A stretch of DNA of 26,368 bases from a virus: the IMG/VR virus record IMGVR_UViG_3300029264_000309, positions 1-26,368 of that record; one strand, given 5' to 3'. A program made the position numbers and the translations under genes. Shown here piece after piece: positions 8,149-15,263 of the stretch (position 1 is the stretch's first letter; every line of letters begins with the position of its first letter). Under the pieces are notes generated by a model that ran no database searches, was not told the origin of the DNA, and saw nothing but the letters and a program-made list of their open reading frames with translations.

Positions 8149-8508
8149 ATGGGTATTTTAAGTACGATTTTTGGTACAGGGGATGTCATTAGTAAAGGGC
8201 TTGACCTCATTGATGACATCCATAGCTCTGAGACTGAGCTAATCGAGGCAAAGTCCAAAGCAAAAACACAGCTTATGCAAAGTTATGCGCCGTTTAAAAT
8301 TGCACAGCGTTACCTTGCTTTGATGTTTGGTTTGTCCTATGTCACAGCATTTTGGCTGTGTATTGGATTGGTCTTTTTAGATAAGCCTATGGACCCTGTG
8401 ATCCAAGTTATGGAAGTGTTCAGCATATCTATGATCATGCTAATTATCGTCACTTTTTACTTTGGTGGCGGGCTTGCAGAAGGCGTTATAAGTAAGCGCA
8501 AAGCATAG
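8149..8508 (+). CDS. Putative holin
   Basis: A 119-residue membrane protein. The N-terminal 50 residues are an amphipathic and charged region (ISKGLDLIDDIHSSETELIE), then two clear membrane segments at about 55-77 and 87-108, split by a short DKPMDP loop, and a basic end (SKRKA). Length, charged ends and topology fit the phage holin families, most like the 3TM/GTA-type holins, though a third helix is not clear. Holins collect in the inner membrane and open it at the set time of lysis to let endolysin reach the wall. The M15 peptidase lies on the opposite strand 0.7 kb away, which agrees with a split lysis set. Ribosome site is weak: AAGGCGG lies about 12 bases before the ATG. Confidence 0.6.
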   Translation: MGILSTIFGTGDVISKGLDLIDDIHSSETELIEAKSKAKTQLMQSYAPFKIAQRYLALMFGLSYVTAFWLCIGLVFLDKPMDPVIQVMEVFSISMIMLIIVTFYFGGGLAEGVISKRKA

Positions 8509-8522
8509 CTACTCCCTTTCAC

Positions 8523-8543
8523 AAACCCACGTAAGTGGGTTTT
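8523..8543 (+). terminator. Hairpin terminator after holin
   Basis: An 8-bp perfect stem AAACCCAC (8523-8530) and GTGGGTTT (8535-8542) closes a GTAA tetraloop and is followed by only a short T run. It lies 14 bases after the holin stop and probably ends the first plus-strand tail operon. Confidence 0.6.
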
Positions 8544-8648
8544 GATTGCCTGACGTTCTATAACAAAGTCCTATGAAGGTAATTCGCCTTCCAAATACAT
8601 ATACTACATGTTGTTCCCCACCCACACATAACAGTTGAGTTGATAGGC

Positions 8649-8918
8649 ATGCTTGAGCAACGCTTTGACAGATTAGACGCGAAAGTCGATAAGATAGCGG
8701 ATGCTATGACTAAGCTTATTGAGCATGACACAAAAATAGAAGGGCTCGTTAGGCATAACACTGTACAGGATGACCGACTAAATAAGCATTCTGGGGAAAT
8801 TGATAATCACGCTATTAAGCTAGCGACAGTCACTAAAGCCGCTGGAACAAACGAATGGTTTATTCGTGTTTTGATTGCTGGTTTAGTGACTACCATGTTC
8901 TTTCTAGTAAGGGGCTAA
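8649..8918 (+). CDS. Coiled-coil, C-terminally anchored protein (XhlA-like)
   Basis: An 89-residue protein. The first 50 residues are a heptad-like charged helix (LEQRFDRLDAKVDKIADAM), then a linker, then one membrane segment at the very end (WFIRVLIAGLVTTMFFL). This is the arrangement of XhlA-type haemolysin/holin partners and similar phage lysis accessory proteins. A TTG at 8640 in frame would add three residues, but ATG 8649 is better placed after GTTGAG (8633-8638). It follows a terminator and a short gap without a clear promoter, and its stop is 5 bases from the stop of a gene on the other strand. A lysis role is likely from topology and place; no residue decides it. Confidence 0.55.
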   Translation: MLEQRFDRLDAKVDKIADAMTKLIEHDTKIEGLVRHNTVQDDRLNKHSGEIDNHAIKLATVTKAAGTNEWFIRVLIAGLVTTMFFLVRG

Positions 8919-8923
8919 CTAGA

Positions 8924-9127
8924 TCACTGCCTTGTTCTTCTTTCGATCCATCCGTTAATCGAATCTTCACAGACTAGTCCCGCCGACAACAATTCATTTA
9001 TAGAATCACAAGTCGCATCTATTTCCCAGCGCTCTTGGGTATAGACAGCTAGTTGAGTCTCACCTGAAATAGTAACCAGCATGTATGTCCGGATATCTAC
9101 AGTGTTTGTGATAGGGGTAACGTTCAT
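8924..9127 (-). CDS. Hypothetical 67-residue protein
   Basis: I do not recognise this small protein. It is acidic to neutral, with a beta-rich first half (TYMLVTISGETQLAVYTQE) and a helix around CDSINELLSAGL, and two Cys residues. It has no membrane segment. The start is well supported: on the minus strand GAAGG lies 11 bases before the ATG. It is the last gene of the minus-strand group and is separated from the M15 gene by 111 bases that hold a large dyad. Its stop faces the stop of the XhlA-like gene across 5 bases with no terminator seen, so transcripts from both sides may overlap. Confidence 0.55.
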   Translation of the reverse strand: MNVTPITNTVDIRTYMLVTISGETQLAVYTQERWEIDATCDSINELLSAGLVCEDSINGWIERRTRQ

Positions 9128-9197
9128 TTTAATATGACCTTCTTTGAGGTTTAATTAGTACACCCGACGTAACTTAGCTGAGATATTAAGGAATGCC

Positions 9198-9228
9198 AAT
9201 ATAATCTACTAAAATAGTTGATTATATT
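9198..9228. repeat. Long AT-rich dyad after the endolysin gene
   Basis: The arms AATATAATC (9198-9206) and GATTATATT (9220-9228) are perfect, and after one T-T mismatch the inner arms ACTA (9208-9211) and TAGT (9215-9218) continue the stem, so 13 of 14 positions pair over a 3-base loop. It starts 11 bases past the M15 stop on the minus strand. It could be a weak terminator or processing site for the PhoH-glutaredoxin-M15 transcript; there is no strong T run. Each arm also holds a TATAAT hexamer in one direction, but no fitting -35 box was found. Confidence 0.5.
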
Positions 9229-9238
9229 TCTTACACTT

Positions 9239-9592
9239 TTATGTCCCCCAACGCGCTTTAATCCCTCTGGTATCAATATGGGTAAAGGAGCTGTACTTAC
9301 CAATACCAAACTGACTGGGGTATAGGGTGTCTAAGTAAGTGTAAACGTCACCAGGTGTGGCTCCTTTTACAACAATGTCAGCTGCACGCCCATGCTTGTG
9401 CTGTGATCGAGGCGAGCCCCCTATGTGACTGTTGTGTGTCTCACAACGGGCTGAACTGTTAATGTTAACGGGAGCATCAAAATGCTTACGGAGAACCGTA
9501 AGCACCTCAATTAACTCTGCGTCCACTGTGTCAAAGCCACATCCGCACGAACATGCAAACTCACTTCTATCAAAGTAAGGTGAAATACTCAT
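9239..9592 (-). CDS. Endolysin, M15-type peptidase
   Basis: A 117-residue single-domain peptidase of the M15 type (Peptidase_M15_3 pattern). The zinc-binding set is complete: S63-x-H65-x-x-G68-x-A70-x-D72 and the final H105-I-D107, giving His65, Asp72 and His105 as metal ligands. The N-terminal part EFACSCGCG with Cys14, Cys16 and Cys18 is usual in this subgroup. Such enzymes cut peptide cross-links or stems of peptidoglycan and act as phage endolysins. There is no signal peptide, so it needs a holin to cross the membrane; the holin is encoded on the plus strand nearby. AAGGAG lies 5 bases before the ATG, and the gene begins directly after the glutaredoxin stop (TAAATG). Confidence 0.85.
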   Translation of the reverse strand: MSISPYFDRSEFACSCGCGFDTVDAELIEVLTVLRKHFDAPVNINSSARCETHNSHIGGSPRSQHKHGRAADIVVKGATPGDVYTYLDTLYPSQFGIGKYSSFTHIDTRGIKARWGT

Positions 9593-9820
9593 TTATGCTC
9601 CTTGGAGGGCTAGTTTAAGTTCAGTGAAACCACCAACGTGGTCATAGTTAAAGTAAATCTGCGGGACTTCTACGAATCCCGCATCTTTAATCATTGCTAG
9701 TGCATGTGCGTTCTCAGGTGAACGGACGTTCACATAAGTAAAGCTTTTGCCTTCAGTAGCAAGTAATTGGATGGCTTGTTTGCAGTAGGAACACTGAGTG
9801 TGCCCATAGACTTTGTACAT
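9593..9820 (-). CDS. Glutaredoxin
   Basis: A 75-residue glutaredoxin. The redox motif is C10-S-Y-C13 after YGHTQ, the conserved cis-proline is in V52-P53-QIY, and G63-G64 close the glutathione site region; the length is right for a minimal single-domain enzyme. It would pass electrons from glutathione to target proteins; in phages a common target is ribonucleotide reductase, which is not in this window. Its ATG overlaps the PhoH stop (TAATG), and the M15 gene follows at once, so the three genes are one transcript. Nothing in the sequence shows a special substrate. Confidence 0.9.
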   Translation of the reverse strand: MYKVYGHTQCSYCKQAIQLLATEGKSFTYVNVRSPENAHALAMIKDAGFVEVPQIYFNYDHVGGFTELKLALQGA

Positions 9821-10536
9821 TACATCACCCCTACTTCAGCAAAGCCCATAACAATTTCACGACAAATGTCTGAACGGACAATGTCGTCAAACTCATTAAA
9901 GTCAACATGCTGGACCATACGGGTTAAACGAGGAGACTTCTCACGGAGGTCTAGGAAATGACTTAAGCCAGAGCCCTGCGGTAGATCACATTGTGCTAAG
10001 TCACCACACAGCACAAGCGTAGAATTCTTACCAATACGGGTCACAATGGATATGAGTTCTTCCAGTGTGCAGTCTTCTGCTTCATCCACAATGATGAATG
10101 CGTTTGACCAGGAGTTACCCTTCACATTCTCAAGAGGTACGAAGTCAATCATGTGGATTTCTTCTTTGAGCATGTAACTAAGTTGCCCATGTGAGAACTC
10201 CTCACTCAGGGCCCCTAGAATCGGTCTGAGCCAGTGTTTCATCTTCTCCTCATGAGTGCCCTTGGCAAAGCCAACCGACCTAGAGGCGGACACTGCTGGA
10301 CGCATAAGGATGATTTGAGAGACAGCTGACTGTTTTAACCAGAGTGCGGCAATTCGTGCAGGGATATATGTCTTGGATGTACCTGGGTATCCGGTAGCAA
10401 AAGTAATGGGAGAACTCTTAATGTTGGTGATGTACTCAGCCTGTATTTGGTTAAGCGGCTCAAGAGGTGCAGCTGGTTGCCAGGTATTCTCAGCTTTTTC
10501 GGAACGACTAGCAGTTTTTCTAGCAGTTTTGCCCAT
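9820..10536 (-). CDS. phoH: PhoH-like P-loop ATPase
   Basis: A 238-residue PhoH-type ATPase. Walker A is G49-Y-P-G-T-S-K55-T56, where the usual Gly before Lys is Ser54. Walker B is I148-IVDE152. The PhoH-typical elements RPAVS, GF-x-KG-x-x-EEK, WLRP and LVLCGDLAQCDLP are all present in order. The first 30 residues are basic and probably disordered. I chose ATG 10536, with AAGGA 8 bases upstream; a TTG start at 10563 would add nine residues without a good ribosome site. PhoH proteins are phosphate-linked in bacteria and common in marine phages, where the role is not settled; RNA-related ATPase activity is suspected. It leads a tight minus-strand row with glutaredoxin and the M15 peptidase. Confidence 0.88.
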   Translation of the reverse strand: MGKTARKTASRSEKAENTWQPAAPLEPLNQIQAEYITNIKSSPITFATGYPGTSKTYIPARIAALWLKQSAVSQIILMRPAVSASRSVGFAKGTHEEKMKHWLRPILGALSEEFSHGQLSYMLKEEIHMIDFVPLENVKGNSWSNAFIIVDEAEDCTLEELISIVTRIGKNSTLVLCGDLAQCDLPQGSGLSHFLDLREKSPRLTRMVQHVDFNEFDDIVRSDICREIVMGFAEVGVM

Positions 10537-10648
10537 AGTTTTAGTCCTTAGATGCGTTAACAAGGTGGTGGAGTGCTTTCAATGGTGAAAGGTTCGGCAG
10601 GCATTTATATACTGGGTACGTTCATTTTTATTAGTGCAAAAGGTTTTT
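10537..10648. promoter_or_regulatory. Divergent intergenic region between phoH and fibre module
   Basis: The 112 bases separate genes that point away from each other, so starts of transcription in both directions are expected here. A perfect dyad CTTTCA-ATGG-TGAAAG lies at 10576-10591. On the minus strand TTGAAA (complement of 10577-10582) could serve as a -35 box for phoH, but no good -10 is seen 16-18 bases further. Confidence 0.45.
10585..10613 (+). promoter_or_regulatory. Candidate sigma70 promoter for second fibre module
   Basis: GTGAAA (10585-10590, 4 of 6 matches to the -35 consensus) and TATACT (10608-10613, 5 of 6 matches to the -10 consensus) are 17 bases apart. The likely start of transcription near 10620 would leave a leader of about 29 bases with AAAGG (10639-10643) before ATG 10649. 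The right arm of a dyad (10586-10591) covers the -35 box, so a repressor or activator site is possible. Confidence 0.45.
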
Positions 10649-10984
10649 ATGACTACATTGACTATTACCGCAGATAACCACTACACACTCAACATGGTTT
10701 ACAAAGATGAGGCGGGTTATGTGATCAATCTTGATGGTGCAACGGCTAAATTTGTAATGCGACGTTCAATGTACTCGCCGGTACTGATTAATCGCATTGC
10801 AGTGATTACTGGTGAGACTGGCTCAATTCTTATTGAGTTAACTCCAGCAGACACTGCTGAGCTACTTGATAAAGTAATTGAAGAGCAATTCGTATTTGGT
10901 GTCAGCCTAACGCAGGCAGATGGTACGAAAACCGTGATTACCTCTGGTGAAGTATCCCTTCAGCAAAATATTGCACGAGATTAA
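10649..10984 (+). CDS. Small tail protein with BppU N-terminal-like beta domain
   Basis: A 111-residue beta-rich protein of the same pattern as the one at 725-1114: an early strand YTLNMVYKDEAG, then NLDGATAKFVMR, then GSILIELTPADTAELL, then a strand with FGVSLTQADGTK and a closing GEVSLQQ. This fits the BppU N-terminal type. AAAGG lies 6 bases before ATG 10649; a GTG at 10634 in frame has no ribosome site and was rejected. It is the first gene of the second fibre module, only 3 bases before the 1024-residue fibre, and so is probably its attachment partner. The role is inferred from the domain type and place. Confidence 0.6.
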   Translation: MTTLTITADNHYTLNMVYKDEAGYVINLDGATAKFVMRRSMYSPVLINRIAVITGETGSILIELTPADTAELLDKVIEEQFVFGVSLTQADGTKTVITSGEVSLQQNIARD

Positions 10985-10987
10985 AGC

Positions 10988-13900
10988 ATGACTGATCAAT
11001 CACTGGACATAACGGTAAGCAATCCTACCGTTGTAGTTACCCCTGCTCAAAATAGCACAGTAACTATTAATGCAAACGATGCGACAGTGGTTGTGGCTGA
11101 GTCATCAAACCAACTGACCCTTTCTCCTACTGCCATACAAACAGTGGAAGTCTATGATCCAACACAGGGTTTAAAGTTTACGACTAACCCTAACAACCCG
11201 TTCTTGAGTACGGCAACGTGCAACGCAACAGTGGGTAACGTTGTCTCTGTAGCAGGCTTTTGTGCCATAACACTGCGGTGGGTTACCACAGGCGACAGTG
11301 CACACGTAAATATTTACCGTGCTACATCCACTAACTTTGCTCATGCTGAAAGGATTGGTGACAGTGACGAAGAAGCTCACACAGATACTGTTGAACCAGG
11401 GGTGGCATACACCTATTGGTTTGAGCCAGTGGACTACAATGGCACTACAGGGCCCCTATCCTTGCCTCACAGCGCTACAAGCGGTAATAACGCAATTGGG
11501 TTTGTAGAAGCGTTAGGTGATTTAACTGCAGCTCACCTTAGCCCAGAGCTAACAAACCTGCTTAACCAAATTATTGGTGATTCTGCAGATGAACAAGCTG
11601 CTTTGCGTGATGGTGCAATTAGCGACCAAGCCATCTACATTGATTCTCAATACGGGCAGCTACTACAATTTGTGAACCAATACAAAGCAGAGATGGATAC
11701 TGCTGATAGTTACTCTTTGGCTCAACTAGAATCCCAGTCCCTGTACTTTGCCACACAAACAATTGCACTAGCACAACAAATTAATGCTCTTTCTGCTTCT
11801 GTAGCTACGGATATTGCCGCAGCAAACGCTGCTATTACCCAAGAACAGACGACCCGTGCTAACGAGATTGAAGCTGTAGCGTTAACAGTAACCACATTAG
11901 ATTCGACATTTAGCACAGATCTTTCTGCTACCAATGCACTTATTAGTAGCGAGGCTGGAACGCGTGCCAACGCGGTGGAAGCCGTAGCAGGGGAGGTTAC
12001 CCGGTTAGAGACAGACTTTCAGACAGATCTTACCTCAACCCAATCACTACTGACACAAGAAGCCAGTACACGTTCTGCAGAGAACTTGGCTCTAGCACAG
12101 ACAGTTACCCAATTGTCTGCAGACCTTACGACCAACGAAAACAGTATTAACGCTTCACTGAGTAATCAGAACTCGACTTTAGCTACGCTTGATAGTGCTT
12201 TGGCTTCGACTCAGCAGTCGTTAGTAGCTAATTACGACACACTCAATGCGGGTATCACCTCAGAAGCCAACGTCAGGGCTTCAGCAGCGGGGGCGTTAGC
12301 AGGACGCTTAGATACGTTAGAAGCGGGGGATTCAACCACAGGATCTGTGGCGTGGGCAACGAATAACACACTGGTAACTGCTAACTCTTACGCTGATGAT
12401 ATCGCATCTGATGCAGCACAATCTTTAAGCGAATCAGTGGATACTTTTGGTTCCCAGCTAAGTAACCTACGTGTACAAGCGCGTCAGGGAAACAACCTGT
12501 TAGATATGTCTGTGTGGGTGCCTCAATCAATTGACGACAGTCTAGTGGGCGTCAACGGTGGTGAATGGATTCTTAACGGCTTACCGAGCGAGAACACTCT
12601 TTTACTGCACAGCGAAGGCCCAAGCGGGCACTCTGATGTGGTGTGGCAAGCTAAATCCATTAACGGCAATGCTGATGGTGGGTGGAATACAGGAAGCTTT
12701 GATGTTGATTCCAGTAAGACTTACCGGGCTGTTGTTTGGATTAAGAAGATGGATACCAATGATGGCACCACTTACTTTGGCTGCATGGGAAACATCCAGA
12801 AGAATCTGAATGGATCGGCTAACTTTAATCCGTACTTCTTCACTGGTGATGTACCGGAGCTCAATAAGTGGTACTTATTAGTGGGTATACTTCACGGCGC
12901 TAGCTATGAAGGGGGTTATTCAAGTGTATCGGGTGTCTACGACCCTACTACAGGCGAGAAAGTAGTAGATTGTACAGAGTTCAAGATGGACTCCAATACT
13001 ACAACGCAGTCGCACCGTAGCTACTTGTACAGCACAAATACTTGGGACGTTATCCAGTATTTTGCCTATCCCCGCTTTGAGGCAGTAGATGGTAATGAGC
13101 CTAGTCTTGGCGCATTAATGTCCACCAGTGATTTCGTCAATACTGTGTCAGTCACCAAGAGATCTGTTGATGGAATACTTGGTGAGTACGCTGTTAAGAT
13201 TGATGATAACAATCGTGTAGCAGGCTTTGGTTTAATCAATGGCTCAGGTACATCAGCCTTTGATATTGTGGCAGACAAGTTTTCTATAGCTAATCCAGAC
13301 ACACCCACCACTAAAGACTTTTACTACGATACCGTCGCTAATACATTAAAGTTCCGTGGGCAACTTATTCTCAGTAATGGGACAGGCGGCACGTATACTG
13401 TGTCTGACGTTAGTGATATTCAGGCTCAAGACGGTAGAGGCGTAGACTTTACAACTGAGCTGTACCAGAGAAGCTCATCTAATACTAGAGGATATTCGGG
13501 TTGGGGCACTTATGCAGACGCCCTCCCTTTAAGCGATACTGAACCTTTCTTGTGGAACAAGACTACCACTACTTACACTGATGGCACTGACTACACTAAC
13601 GTTAGGGTTATAGCGCAGAAAGGTGATAACGGTGAACCAGGCAATCCTGGTTCTGGCGGTGCAGGCTTTTACCGTTATGGGTCAAATACGGGTAATTGGC
13701 CTGGGAACGCCACAGTAAACACTCGCTTAGAGTCAGTTGCTGGGCGTCCACCCGTTCAAGATGACGTATTCACTATTTACAAGAACAGTGACCCCGCCGT
13801 AAGCAATACAAAACGCTATGATGGAAGCGCATGGGTTGCTGCAGCGCTGTTAATTGATGGGGATATGATTGCCACAGGCACTATCGCCGGTAATAGAATT

Positions 13901-14062
13901 GTAGCTGGATCACTTACAGTAGACACAGCCAATATAACTGGAAACCTAGAAGCAAATAGAATTAGTACGAGTACTGGTGCAAGCAGGATAGAGATAACTA
14001 ACACTGCTATTAATGTCTACAACAACGGTACGCTAAGGGTAAAGATAGGGAACTTGAGTTAA
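10988..14062 (+). CDS. Large tail fibre with lambda gpJ-like C-terminal part
   Basis: A 1024-residue multi-domain fibre. From the N-terminus: a Val/Thr-rich beta start; an FN3-like domain at about 85-165 (ITLRWVTTGDSAHVNIYRA and GVAYTYWFEPVD); a long helical coiled-coil stretch at about 180-500 that includes three 36-residue repeats at 281-388; a jelly-roll-like domain at about 504-700 (GGEWILNG, YRAVVWIKK, LNKWYLLVG), a type seen in fibres as possible sugar binder; a DUF1983-like gpJ-type segment at about 705-800 (FDIVADKFSI and LKFRGQL); a tiny collagen-like GEPGNPG; and a beta end part with GTIAGNRIVAGSL. Phages of the lambda type use such parts in the tail tip. Here the tip-building half of gpJ is absent. 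The stop overlaps the next start as TAATG. Confidence 0.8.
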   Translation: MTDQSLDITVSNPTVVVTPAQNSTVTINANDATVVVAESSNQLTLSPTAIQTVEVYDPTQGLKFTTNPNNPFLSTATCNATVGNVVSVAGFCAITLRWVTTGDSAHVNIYRATSTNFAHAERIGDSDEEAHTDTVEPGVAYTYWFEPVDYNGTTGPLSLPHSATSGNNAIGFVEALGDLTAAHLSPELTNLLNQIIGDSADEQAALRDGAISDQAIYIDSQYGQLLQFVNQYKAEMDTADSYSLAQLESQSLYFATQTIALAQQINALSASVATDIAAANAAITQEQTTRANEIEAVALTVTTLDSTFSTDLSATNALISSEAGTRANAVEAVAGEVTRLETDFQTDLTSTQSLLTQEASTRSAENLALAQTVTQLSADLTTNENSINASLSNQNSTLATLDSALASTQQSLVANYDTLNAGITSEANVRASAAGALAGRLDTLEAGDSTTGSVAWATNNTLVTANSYADDIASDAAQSLSESVDTFGSQLSNLRVQARQGNNLLDMSVWVPQSIDDSLVGVNGGEWILNGLPSENTLLLHSEGPSGHSDVVWQAKSINGNADGGWNTGSFDVDSSKTYRAVVWIKKMDTNDGTTYFGCMGNIQKNLNGSANFNPYFFTGDVPELNKWYLLVGILHGASYEGGYSSVSGVYDPTTGEKVVDCTEFKMDSNTTTQSHRSYLYSTNTWDVIQYFAYPRFEAVDGNEPSLGALMSTSDFVNTVSVTKRSVDGILGEYAVKIDDNNRVAGFGLINGSGTSAFDIVADKFSIANPDTPTTKDFYYDTVANTLKFRGQLILSNGTGGTYTVSDVSDIQAQDGRGVDFTTELYQRSSSNTRGYSGWGTYADALPLSDTEPFLWNKTTTTYTDGTDYTNVRVIAQKGDNGEPGNPGSGGAGFYRYGSNTGNWPGNATVNTRLESVAGRPPVQDDVFTIYKNSDPAVSNTKRYDGSAWVAAALLIDGDMIATGTIAGNRIVAGSLTVDTANITGNLEANRISTSTGASRIEITNTAINVYNNGTLRVKIGNLS
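11828..12151 (+). repeat. Three 36-residue coiled-coil repeats
   Basis: Three tandem units of exactly 36 residues (108 bases each: 11828-11935, 11936-12043, 12044-12151) share ITQE/ISSE/LTQE, then TR, then a Val/Leu-rich helix with VT-x-L and a DL or LT end. A fourth partial copy (AGITSEANVRASAAGALAG) lies near 12247. The unit builds the stalk of the 1024-residue fibre. Confidence 0.7.
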
Positions 14063-14343
14063 TGGCTTACGGACTTGAAACACGAGATAGCAGTGGTAAC
14101 GTAACTTTTTCATCATCAGATGTGACATGGAACCAAGTAGGATTCTTTGCAATTTATGGCGGTCAATCTGTCTCACGGTCATATCCTATTATTGCAGGAA
14201 GGCAAACACTTATCATGCAAGTACAAATAAATAGCCCACCTATGAATAGAAAGGCAATTGCATTCTCTACTAGCGTGAGTGGTGCAACTGTCTCTGTATC
14301 CGGTGGATCAGAGGACACATACATACTGGTGTTAATGAAATGA
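14062..14343 (+). CDS. Small tail protein with YG-D-SSGNVTFSS module
   Basis: A 93-residue beta-rich protein that starts with YGLETRDSSGNVTFSS and then a TWNQVGFFAIY strand, a GRQTLIMQVQI strand and a SGGSEDTYILVLM end. The opening module is common at the start of small phage tail proteins in marine and Vibrio phages and returns twice in the next gene. Its ATG overlaps the fibre stop (TAATG), and its own stop overlaps the next start (ATGA), so it is translationally coupled on both sides. It probably decorates or caps the fibre; the function is not known. Confidence 0.55.
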   Translation: MAYGLETRDSSGNVTFSSSDVTWNQVGFFAIYGGQSVSRSYPIIAGRQTLIMQVQINSPPMNRKAIAFSTSVSGATVSVSGGSEDTYILVLMK

Positions 14344-15263
14344 GTGATGGTTTTATTGCGTACAACGACAACAACGAAGTTCTTATATCTAGTGATAGCC
14401 GGAACTTACATTTTATACAGAAGAAAACAACGCCTACATCTACAGTATTTTCTCTTAGTAGATACGGGGGAATGCGTAAGTGGATCTATAGTATAACTAA
14501 TGTTAGCGTCACGCCTGTTCCGTTTATGTACATGCCTACGGAAGACTTTTACGCCGTTGACCGTATAGAGAACAAAGGGGGAGGTAACTGGGATATAGAA
14601 GTTATTCGCTCAGGCACTTCTTCCTCTACTCCCGACTTGTACATATTCGGTGATCCTCGTGCCAGTACGTCAACAGATAGCTATGGAATGATGGTGTACC
14701 AAGATGATGGTACTGCAGCTTTTGACAGCAGGCTACGCCCCTTAGCTATTACAGGGGGGTTAAGTGTATCTCACCCAAGTAACCCAAGACCAAGCATCGA
14801 TTCCTCAAACGTTAGTGCTAAGAATTGTGCAACTACGATGAGAAGTCACTTTGCCCCTAATCAATTTAACACCCAAGTGGTGTCTAGCCAGCCTACTAAG
14901 GCAATATTCTGTTTCCTAAGCCTAGCACAAGCAGAGCGACAGTTTACTGTTTCAGCGAGCGAGACTGTGTGCGACGGTGTCTCAGTGTACGGCAACTGCG
15001 TTGGCATACGTAGGGACTATGACTGGACCTCCACCTACTGGGCATTCTATCGAGGGGGTATCAGATGGACTGGATCAGTCATAGAGGCTGGGTGGATCAC
15101 GGTTGAGAAAGGGTGTAACTGGACCTACGATGTAGACAGTTACTTCGTAGGTATTGGTACCGGTGGGGATACAGGTACAGGCGGTAATTGGCCTTACAGC
15201 AACGAAACCATAAATACTTCTGCGGTTAGTGTAATTATCGCAGATGGGGCTAGATATGATTAA
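14340..15263 (+). CDS. Tail protein with two YG-type modules
   Basis: A 307-residue virion-type protein. The first part (DGFIAYNDNNEVLISS) is a diverged form of the module found at the start of the gene before; a second, clearer copy (YGMMVYQDDGTAAFDSR) is near residues 115-131. The second half has several aromatic and Cys residues (Cys in NCATTM, IFCF, ETVCDG, YGNCVG and KGCNW) and ends in a Gly-rich turn before a short beta stretch. No membrane segment or enzyme motif. The start ATGA overlaps the gene before. The order fibre, small YG protein, longer YG protein is a repeated layout in phage tail operons; I expect a fibre-linked or baseplate role but cannot show it. Confidence 0.6.
   Translation: MSDGFIAYNDNNEVLISSDSRNLHFIQKKTTPTSTVFSLSRYGGMRKWIYSITNVSVTPVPFMYMPTEDFYAVDRIENKGGGNWDIEVIRSGTSSSTPDLYIFGDPRASTSTDSYGMMVYQDDGTAAFDSRLRPLAITGGLSVSHPSNPRPSIDSSNVSAKNCATTMRSHFAPNQFNTQVVSSQPTKAIFCFLSLAQAERQFTVSASETVCDGVSVYGNCVGIRRDYDWTSTYWAFYRGGIRWTGSVIEAGWITVEKGCNWTYDVDSYFVGIGTGGDTGTGGNWPYSNETINTSAVSVIIADGARYD

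Noticed and set aside
8575-8605. Small dyad GAAGG-N7-CCTTC with TATACT as a promoter for the XhlA-like gene
   Set aside because: No -35-like hexamer lies 16-18 bases before TATACT, and the dyad is only 5 bp.
10537-10563. Longer start (TTG) for phoH
   Set aside because: The ATG at 10536 has AAGGA 8 bases upstream, while the TTG has no ribosome site; the extra residues fall on the ribosome site itself.
11319-11507. Plus-strand 62-codon open frame inside the 1024-residue fibre
   Set aside because: Out-of-frame shadow within a clear domain (FN3) with no ribosome site.
10988-15263. Target of a diversity-generating retroelement in the fibre genes
   Set aside because: No reverse transcriptase, template repeat or adenine-linked near-copy was seen in the window.
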